DNA of 64,000 nucleotides from an uncultured Acidobacteriota bacterium (lineage in GTDB: Bacteria; Acidobacteriota; Terriglobia; Bryobacterales; Bryobacteraceae): NCBI GenBank assembly GCA_902826605.1, contig CADEFM010000016.1:1-64000 (forward strand), read 5' to 3'. Positions 43,669-51,573 of this stretch are shown piece after piece. Position numbers and translations under genes: made by a program. Position 1 is the stretch's first letter. Every line of letters begins with the position of its first letter. The notes beneath the pieces are model-generated. The model had not been told where the DNA came from. It saw only the letters and a list, made by a program, of their open reading frames with translations, and searched no databases.

Positions 43669-45540
43669 ATGAAACCACAGCTACTATCCACGTCGCTTCC
43701 GGAGGTGCATTCAAGCGTTTCGATTTCCAAACCCACCACTCTGCGGAGATTGTTGGCGTTCGGCGGGCCGGCCTACCTGGTGAGCGTGGGATATATGGAC
43801 CCAGGAAACTGGGCTACCGATCTCGAGGGCGGCGCACGCTTCGGATACAGTTTGCTGTGGGTTCTGGTGGTCTCGAATCTGATGGCGATTCTGCTGCAGA
43901 CGCTTTCGGCGCGGCTCGGCATCGTGGCTGGCAGGGATTTGGCGCAGGCGTGCCGCGGAGCGTACTCGCGGCGGGTATCCATCCCTTTGTGGATACTCTG
44001 CGAAATCGCGATCGCAGCCTGCGATCTGGCGGAAGTGCTGGGCGCGGCCATTGCGTTGCGTTTGTTATTCGGTATTCCTTTGCTGACTGGTGTTCTGCTC
44101 ACGGCCGCCGATACGTTTTTGATTCTGTGGCTATCACGTTTCGGCATACGCCTGATCGAAGCAGTCGTGCTGGGTCTGATCGCTCTGATTACGGGCTGTT
44201 TCTTGGTTGAATTGTCGTTAGCCAAGCCGGTGTTGTCTGAAATCGCTTCCGGTCTCATCCCCCGTATCAGTGGAGAAAGTCTGTACGTGGCCATCGGCAT
44301 TCTGGGCGCCACTGTTATGCCGCACAATCTGTATCTCCACTCCGCGCTGGTGCAGACGCGCCAGCTTGGGCGCACCTCGGAGGAACGCCGCGAGGCTTGC
44401 CGTTACAATTTGCTGGATTCCGTGATCGCTCTGAATGGCGCGCTCATCGTCAACGTCTCCATCCTTGTGCTAGCTGCAGCGGTCTTCTTCAAGAACGGAA
44501 CAGTGGTCACGCAAATAGAGCAGGCATTTTCGATGCTGACGCCGCTCCTGGGAACCACTGTCGCCAGCATTGTGTTCGCGGTGGCGCTGCTGGCAAGCGG
44601 GCAGTCCTCCACTTTGACGGGAACGTTCGCTGGTCAGATCGTCATGGAAGGTTTCCTCGATTTGCGTATGCGGCCGTGGCTGCGACGGCTGATCACGCGC
44701 TCACTGGCCATCATTCCTGCGGTTCTGACTATCGTGTACGCCGGGGAAAGCGGAACGTATCCACTGCTCATCTTGAGCCAGGTCATCCTAAGCATGCAAT
44801 TGCCCTTCGCCGTGATTCCGCTCATCAGGCTGACTTCAGACCATAAATGGATGGGCGAATTCGCCAACCGGGCGTGGGTGCGGATGCTTGCATGGAGCGC
44901 GGCGGCGGTCATCGTCGGGTTGAACTTTTGGCTAGTGTGGGCTACGGTGGGCTCGTGGATGCTGGAAGAGGCTTGGCGTATGTGGGTTGTGGGGCCGCTG
45001 ATTCTGGCGGTGCTGGTGCTGCTGGCGAGGGTCGCCTTCGGACCCATCCGTGCGACCTTGCGCGAACCACTGCCCACCAGTGCGGACCTGGCCACCAACT
45101 TGCCCGCCCCGGTCTACCGGCGTATCTTGGTTCCGCTAGATCATTCCAACCGCGACCGTGCCGCCATTGCGCACGCCGCCGCCATGGCTCGGCCGCACGG
45201 AGCCGCATTGCATCTGCTGCACGTGGAAGAGGGCGTGACCAGCCGTTTGTTCGGCGCGCAGGCTTCGACGGCGGAGATCTTGGCGGGCGAGGAGTATTTC
45301 CAGAATATCGTCAAGGCGCTTCAGGATTCCGGCTTGCAAGTGGAGTTATCCATCGAGCACGGGCAGACTCCCAAGGACACCATCATCGCCAAGGCGCTTA
45401 AAATATCGCCGGACCTAATTGTGATGGGCGCGCACGGGCATCGCGGCATCAAGGATCTGATTTTCGGCAATACGATTAGCGCCGTTCGCCATCATGTGAA
45501 GGTGCCGGTGCTGGTCGTGGGCGCGGAGCCCGTTGGTTGA
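43669..45540 (+). CDS. Nramp (MntH-like) divalent metal transporter fused to a UspA domain
   Basis: The 623-residue protein has an Nramp core (about 25-460) with 11-12 TM segments and the metal-site motifs DPGNWATD in helix 1 and MPHNLYLHSAL in helix 6. These indicate Mn2+/Fe2+-type H+-coupled import. A C-terminal universal stress domain (about 480-620) follows. It has YRRILVPLDHSNRDRAAIAHAAAMA and VMGAHGHRGIKDLIFGNT, where the G-x2-G-x9-G-(S/T)-type ATP loop is partly recognisable. The fusion suggests nucleotide or stress control of metal uptake from the cytoplasmic side. Confidence 0.93.
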   Translation: MKPQLLSTSLPEVHSSVSISKPTTLRRLLAFGGPAYLVSVGYMDPGNWATDLEGGARFGYSLLWVLVVSNLMAILLQTLSARLGIVAGRDLAQACRGAYSRRVSIPLWILCEIAIAACDLAEVLGAAIALRLLFGIPLLTGVLLTAADTFLILWLSRFGIRLIEAVVLGLIALITGCFLVELSLAKPVLSEIASGLIPRISGESLYVAIGILGATVMPHNLYLHSALVQTRQLGRTSEERREACRYNLLDSVIALNGALIVNVSILVLAAAVFFKNGTVVTQIEQAFSMLTPLLGTTVASIVFAVALLASGQSSTLTGTFAGQIVMEGFLDLRMRPWLRRLITRSLAIIPAVLTIVYAGESGTYPLLILSQVILSMQLPFAVIPLIRLTSDHKWMGEFANRAWVRMLAWSAAAVIVGLNFWLVWATVGSWMLEEAWRMWVVGPLILAVLVLLARVAFGPIRATLREPLPTSADLATNLPAPVYRRILVPLDHSNRDRAAIAHAAAMARPHGAALHLLHVEEGVTSRLFGAQASTAEILAGEEYFQNIVKALQDSGLQVELSIEHGQTPKDTIIAKALKISPDLIVMGAHGHRGIKDLIFGNTISAVRHHVKVPVLVVGAEPVG

Positions 45541-45553
45541 GGGCGACGGAGGG

Positions 45554-46162
45554 CTAGAAGTGAATCCCGAATCCTCCCGATACTTCCAGTTGACGGAGCC
45601 ATCCCTCCCGCAAGAACAGGGGTACCCCGAAAGAATTTTCAAAATTGGGCTTTGTCGTCGCGTACTGGCGAACGTCGAAACGTATGGAGTACTTGCTATT
45701 GAGGGAGACCTTCACGCCGCCCCCGTAATTGAAGCCAAACTTGGTGCTGCCACCCCCGCGCGACGCCGAGGAGCCCGGAGGAACAAAGTTGCTGAAGTGC
45801 ACTCCTCCAGTGGCAAACGGTCGAATGCGTGCGGTTTCGTTGGTCGCGTAGAGCATATAGTTATACCCGCCCTGGTGGATGGCCATTCCTCCCAGCGAAG
45901 CGCCCTGAAGATTCAATTTAGACCGATTGTACGCATATCCGAATTCGTGGCCAGTATGTCCCTCTGAATTGAGGCCAAAGCGGAAACCAATGCGAAACCC
46001 GTTGCCCAATTCCAAATCATTTTTGCTGCCGGCGGGGTCGGGCGAACCGATCCCCTTGTTGGAAAGGATGGACTGGCCAAAACTCACAAACAAGTCGCCG
46101 GATTGGGCCCAAATAGCTGAAGAAAAAGTAGAAAATAGCAAAAGCGGCAGCACTTTTTTCAT
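45554..46162 (-). CDS. Outer-membrane beta-barrel protein (OmpA/OprF-like small barrel)
   Basis: The 202-residue product has a signal peptide (MKKVLPLLLFSTFSSAIWA) and alternating aromatic/polar strands such as GFRIGFRFGLNSEGHTGHEFGYAY. It ends in LRQLEVSGGFGIHF, a BAM-type terminal Phe signature. About eight strands can be drawn. The ligand or role is unknown. Its ATG overlaps the phzF stop (ATGA), so both are on one transcript. Confidence 0.85.
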   Translation of the reverse strand: MKKVLPLLLFSTFSSAIWAQSGDLFVSFGQSILSNKGIGSPDPAGSKNDLELGNGFRIGFRFGLNSEGHTGHEFGYAYNRSKLNLQGASLGGMAIHQGGYNYMLYATNETARIRPFATGGVHFSNFVPPGSSASRGGGSTKFGFNYGGGVKVSLNSKYSIRFDVRQYATTKPNFENSFGVPLFLREGWLRQLEVSGGFGIHF

Positions 46163-46980
46163 ACGACAGAACGCTCCTCTATTAGTTCGGCGTCCGGGAT
46201 GGCGATGACAGCTTCCAGGTACTGCACCGCATGCCCCGCAATCCGTACGCGCTCGCCCTTATTCTCGCACCACAACTCCCCACCGCGCTGAGAGATTTGG
46301 CGTGCGAACAACTTGTCGAGGCTCAGACGCTCCGCCCAGTATGGAATCAGCGTGCAATGGGCCGAACCTGTCACCGGATCTTCCGGAACGCCCAATCCGG
46401 GAGCAAAAAAGCGGGAAACGAAATCGCAATCCCGTCCTGGGGCGGTGACGATTACCCCCAACTTATCGAGCGCGGCAAGCTTCTGCATATCCGGCGTCAG
46501 CGCCCGGACTTCTTCCTCGGACTCGTACACGCAGAAGTAATCGCGGGCCGCCAGCATTGTCCTTGGCGCCGCGCCTAAGGCTTCCCTCAGCAGAGAGTGG
46601 GGATTGTACGATTCCGGTGGCCGAGCAGGGAAGTCCATGGCGTAGAGTTCTCCGTCCCGGTCCACCGTCAGTTCGCCGCTGCGCGTGGAAAAAACCGCTC
46701 TAGTCGCAGTGGTTTCACGCCTGATACTCATGATTACGTGCGCGGAAGCGAGCGTGGCATGGCCGCATAAATCCATCTCTACGGTGGGTGTAAACCAGCG
46801 CAGCCCGTAACGGCCCTCTCCGCTGGGGATGTAATACGCAGTTTCGGACAGATTGTTTTCCGCCGCAATCGCCTGCAGCACACGATCCGGCAACCACCCA
46901 TCCAGCGGACAGACGGCTGCGGGATTCCCGGCGAACAGGCGGCTGGTAAAGGCGTCGACCTGATACAGGGGAAGCTTCAT
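46159..46980 (-). CDS. PhzF-family isomerase
   Basis: The 273-residue enzyme matches the PhzF/diaminopimelate-epimerase fold: YQVDAFTSRLFAGNPAAVCPL at the start, ENNLSETAYY (conserved Glu at the active site), FTPTVEMDLCGHATLASAHV and, late, GVPEDPVTGSAHCTLIPYW. PhzF in phenazine producers isomerises a dihydro-anthranilate. Most homologs, including this one without phz genes, have unknown substrates. It heads a two-gene unit with the barrel gene. Confidence 0.92.
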   Translation of the reverse strand: MKLPLYQVDAFTSRLFAGNPAAVCPLDGWLPDRVLQAIAAENNLSETAYYIPSGEGRYGLRWFTPTVEMDLCGHATLASAHVIMSIRRETTATRAVFSTRSGELTVDRDGELYAMDFPARPPESYNPHSLLREALGAAPRTMLAARDYFCVYESEEEVRALTPDMQKLAALDKLGVIVTAPGRDCDFVSRFFAPGLGVPEDPVTGSAHCTLIPYWAERLSLDKLFARQISQRGGELWCENKGERVRIAGHAVQYLEAVIAIPDAELIEERSVV

Positions 46981-47014
46981 ACGTCCACTGTAACCCGCGG
47001 GGCGGAAGACTACT

Positions 47015-47905
47015 CTATGCGGCGGGGAATAAGCACTGCTGTTCGAATCTGCGGAACCGCTCCAACTCCATGGGGTAGCGGCGGCGAAGTTCGCGGGGCG
47101 CGGATGTGGCGCGTCCGGAAAACAGCGCGTTCAGTTGAAGCGCATTCACCACGCTTTTCCCTCCGCCGTCGTTGCCAAAAACGACATACGTGGAATCCGC
47201 ATGCCGGCCGATATGTTCGATGCGTTTCTTCCAATCCTCAAGCTCAGCTTCCGAATAAAGATAGTCATGCTGTCCACTGCGCGCCGGATCCATGGCCCCC
47301 AAAGCATCGTGCGGATTCCGGCCATGCAGACGCACGTAGCCCACGCCGCTGGTCAAATACGCAGTGGGCGGCATCGCGCTAGTATGCGCGGGCTGATCGA
47401 TGTTGCAGAATCCAATCTTGTAATCGAGGAAAGTGCCAATTGCCTCCTCAGCGACCCAGCTGCTGTGCCGCATTTCCGCGACTAGCGGAAACTCACTAAA
47501 CTCACGCCGCAGACGGATAAGGAATTCCTGATTTTCGGGCGTGAACCGGAACGCCCACGGAAACTGCATGAGCAACGCGCCGAGTTTACCGGCACGCAAC
47601 AGGGGCCATAACCCGCGTTTGTATTCTTCGATTCGCTCCGGCTCCAGTGAGCGTTCATGCGTGAAGCAGCGCTGGAGTTTGGCGGTGAATCGAAAGTCCG
47701 GATTGGTTTCCACACGGTGAATCCATACCGCGGTGACTTCCGGTTTAAGGGGCTGGTAGAACGAACTGTTAATTTCCACCAGAGAAAATTTCTTGGAAAG
47801 AAAATCCAGAGGATGGAAGCCGCCGGCCAGAGTCTTCGGGTAGACCACCCCATTCCAATGTGGGTAAGACCAACCGGCGGTTCCGATGCGAAGGGAGGGA
47901 ATCAT
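47015..47905 (-). CDS. DUF72 (YecE-like) protein
   Basis: The 296-residue TIM-barrel-like protein has the family phrases LRIGTAGWSYPHWNGVVYP, FSLVEINSSFYQPL, RFTAKLQRCFTHER and VGYVRLHGRNP. It also has FGNDGGGKSVVNALQLNAL near the end. The role is not established. Before the insertion event its start lay only about 60 bp downstream of the baeRF gene stop, so the two were probably one transcript. The insertion sequence now sits between them. Confidence 0.9.
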   Translation of the reverse strand: MIPSLRIGTAGWSYPHWNGVVYPKTLAGGFHPLDFLSKKFSLVEINSSFYQPLKPEVTAVWIHRVETNPDFRFTAKLQRCFTHERSLEPERIEEYKRGLWPLLRAGKLGALLMQFPWAFRFTPENQEFLIRLRREFSEFPLVAEMRHSSWVAEEAIGTFLDYKIGFCNIDQPAHTSAMPPTAYLTSGVGYVRLHGRNPHDALGAMDPARSGQHDYLYSEAELEDWKKRIEHIGRHADSTYVVFGNDGGGKSVVNALQLNALFSGRATSAPRELRRRYPMELERFRRFEQQCLFPAA

Positions 47906-47954
47906 ATATTCGCCATTTCTTCACCTAGTATAGGGAACAAAAGGCGAATATGTC

Positions 47955-47962
47955 AAGACCCG
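47955..47962. repeat. Left target-site duplication of the insertion sequence
   Basis: AAGACCCG is repeated exactly at 49907-49914, immediately outside both terminal inverted repeats. Eight bp is the usual IS1595-family duplication length. Confidence 0.95.
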
Positions 47963-47987
47963 GGTAATTATCCCTTGACAGTAGGTA
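47963..47987 (+). repeat. Left terminal inverted repeat
   Basis: The repeat begins GGTAATTATCCC, contains TTGACA and ends GTAGGTA. It is identical over 25 bp to the complement of the right end. Confidence 0.95.
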
Positions 47988-48004
47988 CTGGCTTGGGTTA
48001 CTCT
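47975..48004 (+). promoter_or_regulatory. Putative transposase promoter with -35 inside the terminal repeat
   Basis: TTGACA (47975-47980) is followed after 18 nt by TACTCT (47999-48004). The -35 is perfect and the -10 weak. The transposase ATG is 17 nt further on. Confidence 0.45.
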
Positions 48005-48021
48005 ATACCTAGGTGGTAGGT

Positions 48022-48909
48022 ATGGAACAACAAAAGCCTAAGATGCAACGGTTTACGTATAAGGATTTCGAGCAGATGTTCCCGGATGATGCTTCCTGCC
48101 TCGAATGGCTCAGGAGTTTTCTGTACCCGGACGGGATCTTTTGCAAGAAGTGCGACCGCGTGACCAAGCATCACCGTACGCTGAGCCGTCCGTCTTACTC
48201 GTGCGACTACTGCGGACACCACGTCCACCCGACCGCTGGGACGATCTTCCATAAGTCCAGCACTTCTCTGCGGACATGGTTCCACGCTATCTACCTGATG
48301 GCCTCCACGCGCTGCGGTATTTCGGCGAAACAGATTGAGCGTGAAACGGGCGTGACTTACAAAACCGCGTGGCGAATGTTCAAGCAGATTAGGACTCTGC
48401 TTCAGGAAGAACGTATGCTTGATGGCGCGGTTGAAGTCGATGAAACCTACTTCGGCGGAGAACGCAGAGGACACGCACGGCGGCTCGACAACAAAAAACC
48501 GATTCTCGGCATGGTCCAACGTAATGGCGCGGTAGTCGCTTTGGTTGCCGACAATGTTAAGGCTGAAACGGTGATTCCGGAAATTCACAAGTATGTTTTG
48601 CCTAGTACCACGATCTACACAGATACAGCATCTTGGTACAACACGGTTCAGGGCGAACGTCGGTACAGGCACAAACGAATCAATCATTCCGCTGGCGTAT
48701 ATGTCATGGGCGACATTCACACGAACAGCGTTGAAGGATTCTGGTCGCTCATTAAGCGCGGTATCGGTGGCGTGTATCATTCCGTCAGCCTGAAGTACCT
48801 ACAAAACTATCTAGACGAATACTCGTTTCGCTACAGCCATCGGAAGGACGTGGAGCCTATGTTTCTGACTTTCCTTCGTCAGATTGCGAAGCCTCCGGAC
48901 GTTTGCTGA
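48022..48909 (+). CDS. IS1595-family (ISXO2-like) transposase
   Basis: The 295-residue product starts at ATG 48022 after GGTGGTAGG. An N-terminal zinc ribbon (CKKC...CDYCG) with HPTAGTIFHKSSTSLRTWFHAIYLM precedes a helix-turn-helix (GISAKQIERETGVTYKTAWRMFKQI). The catalytic DDE/N-type domain has AVEVDETYFGGERRG, TTIYTDTASWY and HTNSVEGFWSLIKRG, the family's characteristic third-residue context. The reading frame is uninterrupted and full length. The 3' end overlaps the protease gene on the opposite strand. Confidence 0.95.
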   Translation: MEQQKPKMQRFTYKDFEQMFPDDASCLEWLRSFLYPDGIFCKKCDRVTKHHRTLSRPSYSCDYCGHHVHPTAGTIFHKSSTSLRTWFHAIYLMASTRCGISAKQIERETGVTYKTAWRMFKQIRTLLQEERMLDGAVEVDETYFGGERRGHARRLDNKKPILGMVQRNGAVVALVADNVKAETVIPEIHKYVLPSTTIYTDTASWYNTVQGERRYRHKRINHSAGVYVMGDIHTNSVEGFWSLIKRGIGGVYHSVSLKYLQNYLDEYSFRYSHRKDVEPMFLTFLRQIAKPPDVC

Positions 48910-49807
48910 CTTTGCGCAACGCAGCCTCGAAGTCTTCTTTTGTGAAATGGTCCTGATCACTATTCCCAAACTCAGAATCGAGCGTGGGGGCTGCGTTTCT
49001 TCGTTCCTTTTCTGCGTCTCTCCGTCTCATTTCTCTGAACTCCTGACAGTTGAGTAGTTGTATGATGTACTCCGCTGGAGTAATCAATGCCATCCCCATG
49101 TTTACATGATCTAGGTCACCTATGAAGTCAGATGACTGTCTTTTGACATCCCAATGCCCACGCACAAGCCCAAGCAACAGAATTCGAAATCGAAGATGGA
49201 TCATTTTGTCGGCGATCCTAGCTGGACCGATAAGGACAAACACAGGAGAACCGCTCAAGCCGCCCAAGGATCGTATTTCTGCCAAATAAGCCGCGTACTC
49301 TCCCCCGTCCTCATCTTGCAAGGGCTCGCCCGGCATAGCTGCGATAGCGCCACTCCTAACAATTGGTATGTTGGCAGTTCTCCCAGAATGCTTAGTGAAC
49401 AGGCCAATAGTTACCAGATCGTCTCCAGGCCCAACCCCCTCAACCTGGATGATTTCAGGCGTGACAAGCACGCTCAGTGGAACATGCTTGTAGGAGTACT
49501 TTGTGGGGTCCGGGGCCCATGCGATAGCAGCAACATCTGCGGTGCTGTCCGGTAAGAATACCCACGGGATGTTGATCTGAACAAAATCAGCGCTTCCGTC
49601 ATGTTTGTTGATTCGTAGATACAGTAATCCGAACGGTGCCGCCTTGTCTATACAGTGTTTAGCGGTAACTAAGTATATGTAGCTATGGGTAGGGTCGCCC
49701 TCCACCGGCACCGCGACAAAGAACGCAGTCCCTCCGAACTTCCATTTCCCTTTGTCCTGGACACACAGGAAGCAAACGGACTTCAGGAAGTCATCTGGGA
49801 TTCTCAT
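48857..49807 (-). CDS. Cytoplasmic trypsin-like serine protease, passenger gene of the insertion sequence
   Basis: From ATG 49807 the product is 316 residues; the frame is open up to 49873, but that part overlaps the putative -10 box. The catalytic triad can be read as His51 in YLVTAKHCID, Asp91 in STADVAAIAW and Ser185 in GGLSGSPVF. No signal peptide or membrane helix is seen, so it should act in the cytoplasm. A C-terminal tail of about 70 residues is highly charged (MRRRDAEKERRNAAP). It lies wholly inside the element. Possible roles include transposition control, host interaction or a defence-type effector, and none is shown. Confidence 0.8.
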   Translation of the reverse strand: MRIPDDFLKSVCFLCVQDKGKWKFGGTAFFVAVPVEGDPTHSYIYLVTAKHCIDKAAPFGLLYLRINKHDGSADFVQINIPWVFLPDSTADVAAIAWAPDPTKYSYKHVPLSVLVTPEIIQVEGVGPGDDLVTIGLFTKHSGRTANIPIVRSGAIAAMPGEPLQDEDGGEYAAYLAEIRSLGGLSGSPVFVLIGPARIADKMIHLRFRILLLGLVRGHWDVKRQSSDFIGDLDHVNMGMALITPAEYIIQLLNCQEFREMRRRDAEKERRNAAPTLDSEFGNSDQDHFTKEDFEAALRKVSKRPEASQSDEGKSET

Positions 49808-49865
49808 ATTGGCGTCGTTTGGCCTCCCCAGGTGAATCCTAGGGCTGGCGAATCGCTCGTCTACA

Positions 49866-49894
49866 AATATCACTTGTTAGTTACCTACTGTCAA
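49866..49894 (-). promoter_or_regulatory. Putative protease-gene promoter with -35 inside the right terminal repeat
   Basis: On the minus strand TTGACA (complement of 49889-49894) is followed after exactly 17 nt by GATATT (complement of 49866-49871). This is a better spaced promoter than the one at the left end. Confidence 0.5.
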
Positions 49895-49906
49895 GGGATA
49901 ATTACC
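49882..49906 (-). repeat. Right terminal inverted repeat
   Basis: This is the exact complement of the left 25-bp end, reading GGTAATTATCCC inward from 49906. Confidence 0.95.
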
Positions 49907-49914
49907 AAGACCCG
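49907..49914. repeat. Right target-site duplication of the insertion sequence
   Basis: AAGACCCG matches 47955-47962. It ends 2 bp before the baeRF stop codon (49917-49919). Confidence 0.95.
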
Positions 49915-49916
49915 TT

Positions 49917-51023
49917 TCAGTACCGTAGAATCGCTCCCAGCGCTCCAATGCCCGGAATGGTGTCGCCAGGCCTCGTAAGCACCTCCGCGCGCGTCTTAAG
50001 CGCTTCCACAACCGCCGTATTGACCTCGTCTGCCGGTTGCGCAGCCTCCGCGGCCAGCAGGCGGTGGATGCGCCCTTCGCATGCAGCCCGGGTGATGGCT
50101 TCGATGTCGCCGAGGATTCGTGCTGGGGAGTCGGGCAGAGCCTGTAATAGTGCTTCACCCTGGCTGCGATAGCGCAGAAGCGCCGCTTCCTGAGCGTGAG
50201 TTGCCACCTCAGCCCCATTGACATGGGCGGATGCGGCTCGCCATTCGGTTTCGAGCACGTCGCAATGCGTGGCCGAACGGCGATACTCGGCCAATTCCTC
50301 ATGCACCCCGATTAGTAGTACAGGTGTGTTCTGAATGGTTGGTCTCAGGCCATCGGCCACCAGTTTGAAAAATCTGTGGAGGTACGCGGCGCTATGGTCG
50401 GAGCCGGTTCCGAAGCGCACGCGCATGCCGCCGACGGATGGGCCAGCGCTGGAGCGGTTTTCGAGATCGTGATCCGGCGCATCGTAGCCGCCCGCTGCCT
50501 CCAGGCTTGCGGGCACGCCAGGCGGCAATGCCAATTCCTTTGCGTTGTCGGCGCCAAAATCCGCCGCAACTTTCCAAAGCCGGATTTGATTCTGATTTAC
50601 CCCGAGAGCATAAATCTCGTGCGGCAGCTTCGCCAGCTTGATCATGTGAAGCACGTGGAAGTGATCTCCCACGGTCACTTGGTCAGTGACGCCCGGTGTT
50701 GCGAACACAGCGCGCAACCCCGGAGACACGCACAGGGTTACCCCTGGCCCGCCCGCCATCGAGTCGCTGTCTTCGGCCATTGCTTCGAGCGTGGCAATCA
50801 GAGAATCAATTTCAGCGGAGGGGTCAAAATCGCGCAGTTGCGCTATGGCGGTCTGTGTCAATTGCCGCATTTGATTGGAGCGAGAACCGTCAGGGGCGCC
50901 GGGATGGAAGCCGGGGAGCTGTATGGTGATACAAGGACCCTCCGTGCGTGCCAGCGTGTTCAATTCATTTTCGTTGAACGGCTTGAGATCGACTGCAGCG
51001 GATGCGGGGGTTGATGTGTTCAT
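49917..51023 (-). CDS. baeRF-type (bacterial/archaeal eRF1-like) protein
   Basis: The 368-residue soluble protein has an N-terminal region (FNENELNTLARTEGPCITIQLPG) and QMRQLTQTAIAQL. A middle domain reads GVTLCVSPGLRAVFATP and VGDHFHVLHMIKLA. The C-terminal domain contains NTPVLLIGVHEELAEYRR, and the end reads TRAEVLTRPGDTIPGIGALGAILRY. This architecture matches baeRF proteins, relatives of peptide release factor and Dom34, proposed to act at stalled or modified ribosomes. The insertion sequence lies immediately after its stop. Confidence 0.8.
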   Translation of the reverse strand: MNTSTPASAAVDLKPFNENELNTLARTEGPCITIQLPGFHPGAPDGSRSNQMRQLTQTAIAQLRDFDPSAEIDSLIATLEAMAEDSDSMAGGPGVTLCVSPGLRAVFATPGVTDQVTVGDHFHVLHMIKLAKLPHEIYALGVNQNQIRLWKVAADFGADNAKELALPPGVPASLEAAGGYDAPDHDLENRSSAGPSVGGMRVRFGTGSDHSAAYLHRFFKLVADGLRPTIQNTPVLLIGVHEELAEYRRSATHCDVLETEWRAASAHVNGAEVATHAQEAALLRYRSQGEALLQALPDSPARILGDIEAITRAACEGRIHRLLAAEAAQPADEVNTAVVEALKTRAEVLTRPGDTIPGIGALGAILRY

Positions 51024-51129
51024 ACTAGTAGTCCTTCACGCTTTTCAATGCAATGCGATGGCCGCGCGTCACGATAGGAACTACTATGGAGTGGCCACGC
51101 ATTTGCAGATACGGGGAAGGGGAACAGGA

Positions 51130-51564
51130 ATGACAATCCGGGCAGCACTTTTAGGCACTACGCTACTAGCCGCGGGAGTGTGGGCGCAAACGCCGCCGAA
51201 ACGAGCCACGCAACCCGCTCCTCTTATTGGCTCCATCCAGGGCCCAGAGTTATTCCAGGCATACTGCGCTTCCTGCCATGGCAAGGATGCCAAAGGCAAT
51301 GGCCCTATGGCTGATTCGTTGAAAATCTCGCCGCCGGACCTGACGCGGGTGGCCACCCGCAATAATGGTGTCTTTCCACTGGCGCGCATACAAAAAATAG
51401 TTTCGGGCGAAGACGTTTTGGCAGCTGGACATGGAAGCCGGGAAATGCCGGTGTGGGGCCCGATTTTTTCTCAGGTGACGAACGACATGGACTTGGGACG
51501 CGTGCGCATCAATAATCTCGCGCGGTATTTACGCGATATCCAAAGCACCCCGCGGACGAAGTAA
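51130..51564 (+). CDS. Periplasmic monoheme cytochrome c
   Basis: The 144-residue product starts at ATG 51130 with a signal peptide (MTIRAALLGTTLLAAGVWA). It has one heme motif, CASCH, in FQAYCASCHGKDAKGNGPMADSL, and a probable axial Met in GSREMPVWGP. It resembles class I mono-heme cytochromes such as those accompanying quinoprotein dehydrogenases. The gene is divergent from the baeRF gene and convergent with the GGDEF/HD-GYP gene. Confidence 0.9.
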   Translation: MTIRAALLGTTLLAAGVWAQTPPKRATQPAPLIGSIQGPELFQAYCASCHGKDAKGNGPMADSLKISPPDLTRVATRNNGVFPLARIQKIVSGEDVLAAGHGSREMPVWGPIFSQVTNDMDLGRVRINNLARYLRDIQSTPRTK

Positions 51565-51573
51565 ACCTAAGCT

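Larger units (their letters stand above)
47963..49906. mobile_element. Complete IS1595-family (ISXO2-like) insertion sequence with protease passenger, 1,944 bp
   Basis: The boundaries are set by perfect 25-bp terminal inverted repeats (47963-47987 and 49882-49906) and an 8-bp direct duplication. It carries a plus-strand ISXO2-like transposase and a convergent minus-strand trypsin-like serine protease gene that overlap tail to tail by 53 bp. Both genes look intact, and the duplication is perfect, so the insertion may be recent. It lies 2 bp beyond the baeRF stop codon and does not disrupt an open reading frame. Confidence 0.93.

Noticed and set aside
50376-51014. 212-codon plus-strand frame
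   Set aside because: Antisense to the baeRF gene and without a recognisable product.
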